Shown piece after piece: positions 1-11,224 of a stretch of 64,000 bases of DNA. The notes below the pieces were generated by a model. It was not told the DNA's origin. It did no database searches and saw only the letters and a list, made by a program, of their open reading frames with translations. This DNA comes from Dendrolimus kikuchii (taxonomy: Eukaryota; Arthropoda; Insecta; Lepidoptera; Lasiocampidae). Location: positions 22,059,435-22,123,434 of the forward strand of contig CM034389.1 of the NCBI GenBank assembly GCA_019925095.2, read 5' to 3'. The first letter of the stretch is position 1; each line of letters begins with the position of its first letter. A program made the position numbers and the translations under genes.

Positions 1-340
1 AAAAGAAGATAGTCATAAAACAGTTTCAATGTTATTAGCTCAAACGCCGCGGCAGGTTATAAATGTGCTTTATCTACAGGTATGCAGGTGGCCCAACTTG
101 TAACAATATAAATACATTGATATTCGTTTTCCTATAATAAACACACACTTCAACTTTTAATACACCTTGAAACTTTGCAGGATTCAATTAAAGCCAAAGT
201 CACACCCAAGTGTTTCTGAAGTGGTACGGTGAGAAACAATTCACATTATGTTTGTTCACATTAAACTGTTAATTGACTTAAGCCGCTGATCCACACACGA
301 GCAAAACCGCGTTTGTTTTGGTTTTGAACGTGGTTGAATA
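1..340. other. No feature seen
   Basis: AT-rich DNA with no readable protein homology or internal repeat. Confidence 0.6.
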
Positions 341-394
341 GACCGGCGTGACTTTATATACGGGCATAGTTTTATATACCGCCATAATTTCAAG
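341..394. repeat. 18-bp minisatellite, left block (three diverged units)
   Basis: Units at 341, 359 and 377 of the form (T/G)ACCGGCGTGGTTTTATA, diverged. The same unit returns at 1145-1234. Confidence 0.65.
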
Positions 395-966
395 GCCCCC
401 GCCTCCGTGCTTGCCTTAACCAACCGGCACGGAGTAGAGATCGCTAGAGCTAAGACTCAAGCTCCAGGGGTGGAAGTGATAAATGGCCTAACATCGGAAG
501 TAGCTTCGGTGAACCTACAGCCCACCTCTCGACACCCCTTAGCCACTCACACCCATGTTAATCCTCTGTCTGTCCCCCCTGTGTTTGCCTGTCTTCTATG
601 GCATTTTTTGGGGCCCATGCAGAGAGTGGCGAGTCACCGTCTGCCTAATTTTCCACGTTCCCTGAATATTGCGACGGTCAGGCGACGTTGTCCCCATATT
701 CCCAGACCCTTGGTATCACAAGCAGTTTACCCCAATAGCCCGATAGTTTTTGTCCTCAGTTCCCACAATAGCCCTACACTGGCCGGGGCTTGTCCTCAGG
801 TACATTACTATATGGTGTAGACAGGGATAATCTCCGGTCAGTGTCACGCCACATTTACATTAAATTTGTCAAGGGGCCTCTACATATTGGCCTTCCTATT
901 GCCCCACGCAAGCCCTCCAAAAGTCCGGGCCATTTTTATAGCCCGTGATCTTCAAAGACATACTGT
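395..966 (+). repeat. 570-bp interspersed repeat, copy 1
   Basis: Shares long stretches with 22312-22741 and, inverted, 7757-7970, for example GTCACGCCACATTTACATT and CCGGGCCATTTTTA, ending near TCAAAGACATAC. The class is unknown. The 137-codon frame inside it is not conserved with the other copies. Confidence 0.8.
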
Positions 967-1144
967 ATTGAAGTTTCTGCCTAAACTTTAGAATACATGG
1001 TGGGAATGTTATTGTAAGTATGAAATACCTGTATCAGAAGATTTTACTCTTCGCGTTAGGACAAACAACCGCTACCAGAAATTTCATAATATTTTAAATT
1101 TTAATCATTTTAAAACAGCCACTTTACAATTATTTATAATTATA

Positions 1145-1234
1145 TACCGGCGTGGTTTTATATACCGGCGTGGTTTTATACACCGGCGTGGTTTTATATA
1201 TCAGCGTGGTTTTATAAACCAGCATGGTTTTAAT
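1145..1234. repeat. 18-bp minisatellite, right block (five units)
   Basis: Unit TACCGGCGTGGTTTTATA at 1145, 1163, 1181, 1199 and 1217. The last two are diverged. Confidence 0.9.
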
Positions 1235-1251
1235 ATGTCCTAACCATCAAG

Positions 1252-1470
1252 CTGTAGTAGCTTAATGGCTAACTCACTCGCATCCCAAACTCGAATAATG
1301 CCGGTTCGAATCCTGGCAGTTTGTCTGGCAATGAAGGATAACATCGTGGTGAAACCTGCACATCGAGATAACGGATATTACAAATACAATAAATGTCCGT
1401 TCCTCTATAGAATTAAAAGACCCGAGCCCAGCTCTGGGACATTTATGGACTGTCATACCGGCGAGCGTGG
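1252..1470 (+). mobile_element. tRNA-derived SINE, copy 1
   Basis: Head with an A-box-like TAGCTTAATGGCTAA and the B box GGTTCGAATCC (1303-1313), then a body shared with the 48-kb copy (CCTGCACATCGAGATAAC, CCGAGCCCAG, GGGACAT). Confidence 0.75.
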
Positions 1471-1676
1471 CTTGTGTCTGTTCAGTTTAGTTTTAATTTT
1501 TACTTGGCCCGTCACAAGAAACTGCGCGTTGAAAACGGCCGGCGATCCGAGCTAACAGTTTTAGCTTTTTTTTTGAAGAGGGGTAATCTGACTGAGGTCT
1601 ACCCGCCGCGGGAGAAACGCAACAGAACCGTTTGCGATTCACCGAGTCGGGGTAGTAAGTAAGTAGCATCCTCGAA

Positions 1677-1936
1677 GGCTACATTCCATTAGGGACTCAC
1701 AACGACCACGTTCACGACCGCAATTTATCCCGTTCCACTTGCTTGCCGGCGTTACAATCTCAAACCCAAGTCGAACGGCTATATCCACCCCTTGACATGG
1801 GTCGTTGTGAGCGTTACGTGATCGAAAACGATGACGTCATTATTGACGTTTTCGCCACGACCACAATAACCGCGGTCGTTTTGTGGAACGGCTAACTGAG
1901 CATTTTGGGCGTTGTGAGCTACTAATGGAACGCCCT
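1677..1936 (+). mobile_element. MITE family M1, copy 1
   Basis: About 255 bp with imperfect inverted ends (TTCCATTAG..CTCACAACG). It contains TGACGTCA at 1832-1839 and GACCGCGGTCG-like core sequences shared with the two other copies. Confidence 0.75.
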
Positions 1937-2550
1937 GGAAGAAATGTTAGGCCCACCTGAGTCGGAATATCTACTAAATCCTTCCGATATTTATTTCTTC
2001 GCCTTAGACTAGGGCTTTGAGAACGTGGTCTGATAAACTCCGTGGACTGCGGCAATACCAGCCTCAATAGAGAACCGATTTGAAGTTTACCTTAGTAACA
2101 CAAGGGTGAAAACGCTTAATTAATTTAAATTACATCTTTGTATGGCAGGGTAAACATAATTTTAGTTTTAGATAAATTATCCTTTCATATACGTAAATGT
2201 ACAGAAATAGGGAGAAATTACTTACGTCTGAAACTGACAATTCGTTTCCAATGTAGGAATCAAAGAACAAATGTGTAGGTGGCTTGTACGTACGGCGTAT
2301 TAATTTGTAAATGTAATGAAATTCAGAGGATTTAAACATTTACCACTCCTAACGACCTTTACAATTAAATACTTTAAACCTAGTTCACAGTCATAATAAT
2401 TACAATTTTTGTTAATGATATTGTAACTTTATGATTTATGCATTATCGTCCTAATTAAAAGATTTGACCGTAGTTATGATTGTTGCGATTACGCAAATCG
2501 TAGAAAAAACCTAAGCTAGTTTCTATGTTATGTGTGCATATGAGTCGGCG
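1937..2550. other. No feature seen
   Basis: AT-rich; short frames only, none with recognisable content. Confidence 0.6.
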
Positions 2551-2718
2551 CGTATGTGTGTGTGTGCGCGAATGCGCGTGTGCGTGTGTGTGTGTGTACG
2601 TGCGTGCGTGTGTGTGTACGTGCGTGCGTGTGTGTGTGCATGCGTGTGTGTGCGCGCGCGCGTGTGTGTGTGTCTGCGCGTATGTGTGCGTGTGTGTGTG
2701 TGTGTGCATGTGTATGTA
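2551..2718. repeat. Compound (TG)n microsatellite
   Basis: TG-rich with CG, TA and CA interruptions (GTACGTGCGTGCGTGTGTGT repeated twice). All Cys/Val- or His/Thr-rich frames here are artefacts. Confidence 0.95.
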
Positions 2719-3337
2719 CATTATACTGCAAATAATGTTTCCTGGTCATATTTTTTAATCCTGTTACATTTTAAAGACACTTAGACTTTCAATTTTTTGA
2801 CGGATTTAGTTTATACGATTCTTTTAAATACTAAAACATTGAGAAGCAAAAGAAGTCGTGAACTTGTGCCACCATCTAATCACACTAATTAAAAAAATAA
2901 CCAAAAGAAATTTTAATACCAGCGTCAAAATTAATTTAAACAACAAAATCCGTTATATGATATTTTTAATTCCGACGTAAAAATATAATTATGTTTTTAC
3001 TTTTTAAGCACAGGAAAAAATGATCAAAGTCCACTGTAGGCGATTTGTGAGAAAAATGTTTTTTTTTTAACTTTTTAATTGATCATTGTGAGACATAACA
3101 ATGGCATTTGACTTAAATTACTGCTGATATTTTTGTGACATTGTGTTATAAATAAAAACGATATTCACAATCATTATATTTGTTATTTTCTTAGTTAACA
3201 TCTAAACATAAATTGAAATAACGATCTAAGTTATATTGAAAATTATCAAGAATGCGCAAAGTTTTTTAATCTAGTAATTGTGGATTAGCTGGCTGTATGA
3301 CAGCTCAGGTTAATTTACGTGTATCCTTTGCTTTCCA
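2719..3337. other. No feature seen
   Basis: Strongly AT-rich with runs of T; nothing recognisable. Confidence 0.6.
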
Positions 3338-3575
3338 TGTTTTTTTTTATTGCAGGAGATCAGCAGACAGGCAGACGGCCCAGTTGATGAAAAGTGGTTA
3401 CCATCGCCTATGGACATTTGCAACACCAAAGTTGCTACAAATGCGCTGCTGCTCTCTTAAGGGAGACTGGAACCTGGTCACTAATGCCGAAACACAACCC
3501 AAGGTTGTTATGTCGACGTACTTTAGACCAGCGGTGGTAGCCATGCAGTCGGGCAAATGCCCTACCACCTGGAAA
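3338..3575 (-). repeat. 320-bp interspersed repeat, copy 1 (5'-truncated)
   Basis: The tail side is at left (T-run then TTGCAGGAG). The body matches nine other copies in the window and stops at the CCACCTGG point. Confidence 0.85.
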
Positions 3576-5089
3576 AACATGTTAAACGATCGATGGCTTT
3601 CCCATGGGCCATTAAAAGACTGTCGTGAATTCAGAGTGTTACAGTTAACATTTTTATCAATATGCAATTCAGACACCGGTCTTGTGGCAAAAGGACATTG
3701 TTTCCTATAAAGACTGCTCGACAAATTTGTCCATATTAGACATGACGAAATTTTTTTAAATTAATTGATTTGACGACGTAAACAAGAACAACAAAATCGC
3801 AGAAAACGAAAAGTAATGGACTGTCTGTTTGACGGTTAGATTATTCGTTCGAAACCTTGTAAAAATGATCAAACCCTTATAACTCTGATCGTTCCTAACT
3901 TTTAAGCATAAAAAATAAAAGGCGATTTTCGGGACTTGTACGTTTTTACCCTTTTCCTATTGCGGGGCAGGCAAGCTTAACGTCTTACGAACTAGATGGC
4001 ACTCCTGACTGAAAAGCAGTTTTAGAATGACTGATCGTTGTTTCCCTGTGCTCTACAAGTATAATAAGTTTTTGCGTAATCTTTACATAATATAAAACAA
4101 AATTGCTTTTCGCGTCTGTTTGTTCGTATATCCGCTTACTCCATTTTTCATTGAAGGTTATCATAATAACCTCTAAATAAAAATCATTAATATATATTAT
4201 ATGTACACACATATAATATATATTAATGTGTGTGTGTGGTTTTTATTGAACTAAAATAAAGGGTATGACTTGTGACGTAGCCGCGGGGAGAACTCTAGTA
4301 TAGGAAGGTCTATCACACATAAACATAACAATATATATAGCTACATATATCTATAATATACGTTTCATGTGTGTATCTGTGTGTCTGTATGTGGCTTTAT
4401 AGCTCCCATACGAATAGACCGATTTTGATAGCGATTTTTTGTACAGCTGATGTCATCGAGATAGTACCTATTTAGCTATAAAAAGCAGTCGCGGAAATAT
4501 AAGAGTGATTTTATTGGTAGATGAAAATCCATAAAAGCAGATTGATCTAAATGATCCAAAACATAAATACCCTGTAGAAATTTATTTTTATAAAAGGATC
4601 TAATATATAATCTATTTACGCAACAAACTTCGTAAATAGGTGTCGATAAATATAGTATATTGAAGTCACGAGACGCAACCCACGGAAGCCTGTACATAGT
4701 CGTTACGCGACATAAGCCTATTTCTAGTTGTTATGACTGATTAAGGGTGTGAAATAGGTGAAGCGGTAACAAGTTGCTTTCTGCAAGTCGGATTTGCATT
4801 GTGAAGTGCAGTCCCAGGTTTAAAAATCGGGCAAATGCGAGATAATTCACGCAAAATGAATAATTCCTTGACGTGACATTGTAGAACCATTCTGGAATCA
4901 TTTTCTTGATTACAGTTCTTAAGGCCAGCCCTTTTGGTCTGATACCACGCTTAAAAAGTGAAAAGGTTAGCCTTGTAATAATTTCGTCTCGTGCAAAGAG
5001 TAAGAGTTCCATTGCTCCCCTTCCCCCTCCATTCGTCCATGTTGCAAATGTCTTGTAGTAGCGAGAGGTAGAGGTTAAATGATACTTCA
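3576..5089. other. Mostly featureless, with one hairpin
   Basis: Apart from the hairpin at 4185, 4370-4500 resembles the start of R4-type repeats (GTGTGTCTGTATGTGGC, ACCGATTTTGATAGCGA) but is too short to assign. Confidence 0.5.
4185..4228. other. AT-rich hairpin, 20-bp arms
   Basis: 4185-4204 pairs perfectly with 4209-4228 around ACAC, next to a short TG run. Confidence 0.8.
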
Positions 5090-5137
5090 GATGGCAGAGT
5101 AGTATTCACTGTAGAGTGAATACTACTCTCTGCCATG
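5090..5137. other. Hairpin, about 20-bp arms
   Basis: ATGGCAGAGTAGTATTCACT pairs with AGTGAATACTACTC-TCTGCCAT with a 2-nt bulge and the loop GTAG. Confidence 0.8.
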
Positions 5138-6239
5138 ACGCTGCTGAAGGGACTGCATTTTATGGCGTTATAGAGAGTTGTCGTTTAATGGAGAGAAGTC
5201 TGTTATTTTTGTCTGACGTCTTTTGCTGCACCAGGAATTTTGTTGTATTTTTTTACTCATTTTATTCATGTCTTGCGATATTTATTTTGATTTGATTTGA
5301 GGCATCTTGTAGAAATTTCGGTATATCGAGATTTCATAGAAATTTCGGTATGCATGATGCCGATAGTCGAGTTTATTACGGGCTAGAATATAAGATATAT
5401 GAACGTACACAGCCGCGCAGCTTTTACTAATTTTGGCAACTTAAAAGGTACTTTTTATTACTTAATTGGTGTCGTTATTGAGAGTGGGTGTAATGCTATA
5501 TAGAGTGTATCATTGTATGGAAAACGAGCTAGACCAACCAAAGCCAAAGCGATTTCGACGCTTAATAGAGTTTGTCGTTAAATCAAGTGATGTTATATGG
5601 AGTTTATATTGTATATGACTTTTATTTAAAATTTTCACCTCAAGGTTTTGCCGCCTATTGCGTTAAATGTAAAACTCACTATGAAAAGTTGGTATGATTT
5701 TTCAAAATCTGACTAATGATACACACGACCACACTTCGTATGTGAGTCTTTAGTCTTTGCAGAATTACATACATACTATTCTCGCTATTGTATAGGATTT
5801 ATTTCAGTTTTTTATATACGCTCTTCTATACGCATCTTAACTCACTAACTTCAACAATACGTAACTATATTAAATGAACTGGCGTAAGCAACGCTCGTGG
5901 TCGGCCCCGTGAGAGTGGTAATTGGATTTGGACGTATTATACGAGAAATTGTGTAAGATACAGCGGCTAAGGGGTAAATATTCCGTTCAATAGGGTATGA
6001 ACCGTGAAGAATGAGTAAAATAATATAAGACAGCATCCCCGGCTGGTCAAAGCCAGACTTTCCCATTTTTAGTCAAAACAGACAGTATACCCGCCACGCC
6101 TGTGCAAGGTGGACTGGCGAGTGTATTGCATCTGTTATCTAAGATCGGTTTCATCACGACCTTCGCCGTCAGGTCGTGGTAATTATAACAATACTAGAGT
6201 TTACCCCGCGGCCGCACCGCATATATAGGTATATGTCCT
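5138..6239. other. No feature seen
   Basis: AT-rich. A small direct repeat (AGAAATTTCGGTAT at about 5311 and 5338) is the only structure noted. Confidence 0.55.
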
Positions 6240-6420
6240 TTTTCGGTATTAAAACTACATTTAAACAAAATTATATTACAAAAAAATAACAAAAATAACC
6301 AATATTATCAAAATGATCAAAATGTCCGAAATGTCTAAATGTCTAAAATGACAAAAATATACAAAATTTCCTATATGACCGAAATGTAAAAATTACCAAA
6401 ATAACCAAAATGTACCTTAC
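6240..6420. repeat. Phased A-tract, about 10-bp degenerate repeat
   Basis: Repeated AAAATGNCC-type decamers (AAAATGATC, AAAATGTCC, AAAATTACC, AAAATAACC) at near helical spacing, suggesting intrinsically bent DNA. Confidence 0.6.
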
Positions 6421-6517
6421 ATAAGTCAGAAAATTGAGATGTCAGTTTGTGACATGTTAACAACCTCTAGCAATTACAATACTAAGCTACCACAGTTTTC
6501 TCAGTCAGAAATTCTCT

Positions 6518-6660
6518 CAGTCTCCCTTAAGAGAGCAGCAGCGCATTTGTAGCAACTTTGGTGTTGCAAATGTCCATAGGCGATGGTAACCGCTTTCCAT
6601 CAAGTGGGCCGTCTGCCTGTCTGCTGATCTCCTGCAATAAAAAAAAAACAACAAAAAAAA
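6518..6660 (+). repeat. 320-bp interspersed repeat, copy 2 (truncated)
   Basis: Only the 3' half is present, ending CTCCTGCAATAAAAAAAAAA. Confidence 0.85.
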
Positions 6661-6736
6661 TTACAAAAAAATAGTTATTTAAACTCAATTTTCAATTCAT
6701 TTTGTCTAAATAACGTGTATTATTTAGTAGAAGTGT

Positions 6737-6877
6737 CTAGTCGGATGAATAATAAGCGTCCGCTAACCGGACGACTAGATAATAGTTCAAGGATCTTCGG
6801 ACGACTAGCAAGATTCTTTTTAAGTAGCTAGTCGTCCGGTTAGCGGACGAATAATTCGTCCGTGTAGCGGACGACTA
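6737..6877. repeat. Cluster of CGGACGACTAG motifs in both orientations
   Basis: 6757-6778 and 6828-6849 are perfect 22-bp inverted copies (CGTCCGCTAACC + GGACGACTAG and complement). A further CGGACGACTAG lies at 6798-6808, CGGACGACTA at 6868-6877, CGTCCG at 6857-6862, and a shortened CTAGTCGGA at 6737. Confidence 0.85.
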
Positions 6878-6899
6878 AAAAGATCTATTATTTAATAAT

Positions 6900-7529
6900 A
6901 CGTCAAGAAGCGAGAATAGAGATCTGTAGCTTAGGAGTTTTTCTAATTAATTTTTTACTAGGTCATTTTCATTAGTATTTTTCTTCGATGATTAGGTAAG
7001 ATTAGGTAAGTATTCCTAGAGAAGTTTGTTTTTGAAAAGAACTTTCCTCTCGCAAAGTCTTAAACTCTGTTTAATTATTGACTTAACAAGGTTTCCTTTA
7101 CAATACAAATTACAATTTTAATATTGTAGGCAAGAAGGCGGAAATTGAATTACACCATACAGCCTCCAAGCCACCTGTAGTTGCGTAGGCGAGGGTAGAT
7201 GATGACTTAGACTATAAATACTTCTGATAAAAATTGGAAGTTAAGCTACTTATAACAAGCAATAAGCGTAATAACAATTATAAAATGTACATAAAATATT
7301 TGTTTGGAATCATAGAATCTAGAACATTCAATATTTTCAGCAGTGGCGTATTTATAAATATGCTGAGTGTGCTGGAGCTTAGAACGGCAGATTTTAGATG
7401 GGCGGCAAATTTGAGGTGATTTTTTTATTCCTTACAGAAATTATAAATATCAAATTAGTATACCTAAATGTCCTTGATTAATCACATGAAGTCACATCCC
7501 ACATAAATTTGACGGCTTTTTTGTTTTAG
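6900..7529. other. No feature seen
   Basis: Contains a doubled GATTAGGTAA near 6990; otherwise nothing. Confidence 0.55.
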
Positions 7530-7740
7530 AGGGGTGTAAGCCTTTGCCGGCCTACCTCACTGCAACGCAACGACTCCGGGTTCGATTCCTGGTGTGGTAA
7601 ATTTCGGAAACGAATTTTCATCGTTATTTACTATGGTCTGGATATCTGGGAGCTGCCCCAGAGTAATCCGTTGTATATTACCCGTAACACAAGCGTAACT
7701 TGCTTAATTTGGGGATATACAATAAGTGTGATTGTCTGTC
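7530..7740 (+). mobile_element. Second tRNA-like SINE family
   Basis: B-box-like CGGGTTCGATTCC near 7576, then GAATTTTC..TTATTTACTATGGTCTGG. A diverged copy lies at about 24175-24290 (GAATTTTCTGTTATTTAGG..TGTGGTCTGG). Confidence 0.6.
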
Positions 7741-7756
7741 GATTATATATAATGTA

Positions 7757-7970
7757 TGTCTTTGAAGACCACGGGTCATAAAAATGGCCCGGACTTTTGG
7801 AGGGCTTGCGTGGGGCCATAGGAAGGCCTACACGTAGAGGCCCCTTGACAAATTTAATGTAAATGTGGCGTGACACTGACCGGCAATTATTTCTGTTTAC
7901 ACCATATAATAATTCACCCAAGGACAAGCCCCGGCTAGTGTAGGATTATTGTGGTAAATGCCCTGAACTG
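7757..7970 (-). repeat. 570-bp interspersed repeat, copy 3 (partial)
   Basis: Inverted relative to copy 1; it cuts into the LINE scrap at 7970-8075. Confidence 0.75.
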
Positions 7971-8075
7971 CACATCGTTCGCGATGCCGACACTGAGGAT
8001 CCCAATACTCTTGGAGGAGGTAAAGGTGGTAAAGTGGAGCTGAAGCGCTTGCTTGGATTTTTTTTTTGAGAAAAT
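7970..8075 (-). pseudogene. LINE reverse transcriptase scrap
   Basis: The minus strand gives SIGILSVGIANDVQFRA, matching the ILGITITNDVQFR stretch of the 11.2-kb fragment. It is cut on its 3' side by a copy of the 570-bp repeat. Confidence 0.6.
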
Positions 8076-8121
8076 ACGCTGTGCTGTGTTTTTGAAATGG
8101 ACAGAGTTTTGTCTCCCCCAA

Positions 8122-9544
8122 TCCCTAAAGGATACCAAAAAATAGGAGGTTGTCAATAGAACATCCTCCTTTTTTTGAAATCGAATAAAATTCACAGGAT
8201 AGAAAATATAAAACGAGCCCAGATATGTAAATAAGCTCATTGAAATATAACTAATATACTTAAATATATTGAGGATGTTGCGTACTCCTTTATCTGCAAC
8301 TTTTTAGATTTGTTTTTTAATTACTTTGAAGTTGATTGATCTAAATAAGATTCTCTGTCTGCTGCATTGTAAAAGATTGCATTGTAATTTTTACCATTTA
8401 TTCATTAAATACATTCATTAGCTACAAAGCTTACCATTCCACTGGTTATCTCCGCAACATTTGTATTGTTTATTGGTCTAGGTTTTTAGTAGATGACCAT
8501 TAAATGTATAAAACAATTTTGGATAGAGTTTAATTTTTGTGCTAACCATACTTAATTTATATTATTTCTGGTTTTGGTGTGAGCACGGAACACATTTGAG
8601 ATGATTCCAGATTTTTTTATTTGGCATGAGAATTCATTCGACGAAGCGGAACTACTGTTATTAGGGCAATGCAAACTATGTAGTTCACAATCTACTAATT
8701 ACGGAAAAAAGTTGGTGTAATAAGACGATAGGTCTTAAATCATGCAGTTACAATTTCATAGACAAAAATGTAACTAATTAATATAACTGTGAACTAGGAT
8801 ATCGATTAGTATTAGTTATTAGGGACGGCCAAATTTAAATAGCCTACAGGCGGCAGATCTGTAAATCCGCCCCTGATTTTCAGACGAAATGCGAAGTGTT
8901 TCCTCGAAAACGTTTCGCTGATAAAGAATTTACAATCATAACAACCTTTTCAAGGTACTCGAGGAACATGAAAGGTAGGTAATATTAACGTAATATTCCA
9001 GTAAGTGTTGGAAATAAAAGCAAGTGGGATGATAAACGAGTGCTGTCAATTATTCGTGTAGGATTGTACACAAAGTTCAAATATGTCCCATATTTGAACT
9101 TTGTGTTCTTATGTATGCTTATATATTTTAGGAAGTTTATATTTATACCTACTGTTAGGGTGGGATTTACACAGCAAATTTTATCGGTGCGTAGGATATG
9201 ACGCTTTATTTTTTCTATTTGTCCTGTAAGAAGTACTAATGTTCCACAACGCTCACATATGTCATCCTGACGACATACATCAATAGAAAACTCTCCTCAG
9301 ATTACTGAACCTGTCAACCGGACGGACTAAGAAAAAGAAGTTTGTCAGAGCGTCTTTCATGTTCAAAGCTGTATATGCTTGAAGAGGTTCAAAGGCACAC
9401 CACATTTGAATAAAAATTGGGCCTACATCAAATCACTTCAAGCGAATAATTTCTTCAGGCAGGTACATTGAACAATTTAAATAACCAAAACTACTCCGTT
9501 AGGTATGTATCTACTAATACTACATAAATATGAATAATTTTAAT
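8122..9544. other. No gene seen
   Basis: AT-rich; only the hairpin at 9068-9106 stands out. 8820-8880 (GGCGGCAGATCTGTAAATCC) looks repeat-derived. Confidence 0.55.
9068..9106. other. Perfect hairpin, 18-bp arms
   Basis: ACACAAAGTTCAAATATG (9068-9085) pairs with 9089-9106; the loop is TCC. Confidence 0.85.
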
Positions 9545-10135
9545 ATATCTATACTATCATAAGTCTGTAAATAGTTCGAGTTAGTAAAATGTGTTTAAAA
9601 ATGTGGAAAAAAGAATCGGAGATTCCGAAAATGCAGTTTTTAGATTTGTTGTCTGTCCATCTTTTTGTCTGTTAGAGCATCACGTGAAAACTATTGAACG
9701 GATTTCAATAATCCTCGACATGCTAACTTATATGCCGGGGTGTAACTTAGGATACTTGTTATCCCGATAAATGACGTCGTTTCCGTAGTATAGACGAAGA
9801 TAGCAAAAAAGATGGCGCTACGATCGCATCTGTTTTGGAAACTACTGCATGTATACGATTGAAACTTGACATTTTGCTGGCTTATAACCCGAGTTAAATC
9901 TTAGGATACATTTTATCTCAATAAATTACGTCATTTCCATTGGATAAATGGATTAGCAAAATAGATGACGCTGTAATCGCGTTTTTTCAATTCGCTAACA
10001 AATACCTACGTTGGCATAAAAAACATCTCTTTCATTTTATTACTTCAAATCAGGTTGGCTGCGACTCGCCTCTATGTTTTGCCGCGCAATTGTGTAGACT
10101 ATATGGACTTCTTTGTTATACTAGTAAACTTAGTA
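9545..10135 (+). repeat. Dispersed repeat R4, copy 1, fused to a second block
   Basis: GAGATTCCGAAAATGCA, then TAACTTAGG..ATCCCGATAAATGACGTC. The right part (10035-10130: ACTTCAAATCAGGTTGGCTG, CTATATGGACTT) also occurs in the 60.7-kb palindrome and near 22.9 kb. Confidence 0.65.
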
Positions 10136-11224
10136 ACAATAAACAGTAAAGTTTTAGGTAAAACACCTAATTAAATTTGTATATATGCAACATAGAGCTA
10201 CTTACTAAGTAGGGGTTTTCACGCGGCGTAACCACAGTGAAAACACTAGTATACAATACGTACTTGAAAACAACGATAAGTAGGTAAATAGTTATGGCAA
10301 TGGAAAGCTTTAGAGAAATGAAAGTCAGTGGCAATCATTTTATTTCTCGATAATAGTAAAATGGATTGTATATTATTTGGATTTTATGGAAATTAAAAAG
10401 TATGCCAAATCCTACACAGTAACGAAAGAGGCAATAAGCACCTTCGATTCCACCACCAATGGGGCAGCTACGTCAGCTTCCAAAAGTACTCGTACGTAAC
10501 CTAACGCCTAACATTGATTTTAATATATATATATATGTATTAAAATATGATATCCCTCTCAAGAAATTTAAGTTTTTAAATGGTATATCGTTGAAGTTTA
10601 TGACATTTTTTTTAGTGTTGTAAAATTTTTTGGAATGCATTTGCTAGATTTTCAATTTACACAGCTGAATACAGTCTAAACACGCTGTTATGATCACATT
10701 TTATTGAAACCGGGAAGTTGTTTGAGAAACGAAATTGACAGTTTCCTGAATGGAACACAAAAACAGAATGTAATGCCAATTTTGATCAGAAATTTGCTTG
10801 CTACTTGCAAACAAATCATAAACAGAAGGGCGCTAGATGCCCATGACGGGGGGTCGCACGTTTTCAAAGCATATGTGTTGCCCCCGCTACGCTCGTGCGT
10901 GGGGTAGCCACGCGCGACTCGCCTTGTGAGATTTATTGTGTTTTGGGTAAAACTGATAGTTTCTGCCTATGATAAAAATAGAATACGGAGATTAAATGTA
11001 AGGACTCTTATAAGATAGAAATCAAATGCACAGTCGAATGATGACGTCAATATGTATCAGTCTCTGGCTAGCGATTGTTATAAACCGTGAACTGCCAATA
11101 TTATGCATTTATATTTACACAACATATTGTTTTTATTTATAAAGCCCCGTAGTCATTTCAGTCAAGTCTAAAAAGGTACCCTTATTATGTAATCATACTC
11201 TATATTATATACCTTTTTGTATTG
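10136..11224. other. No gene seen
   Basis: 10704-10917 holds a GC-richer patch (GGGCGCTAGATGCCC, TGCCCCCGCTACGCTCGTG) that looks like a degraded repeat; the 67-codon frame there is not convincing. Confidence 0.5.

Noticed and set aside
407..820. 137-codon plus-strand frame
   Set aside because: Lies in the 570-bp repeat; the other copies do not keep this frame intact.
2455..2784. Several open frames rich in Cys/Val or His/Thr
   Set aside because: All come from the (TG)n microsatellite read in different frames.
10704..10907. 67-codon frame with RRALDAHDGGS
   Set aside because: In a degraded repeat-like patch; no consistent family signature.
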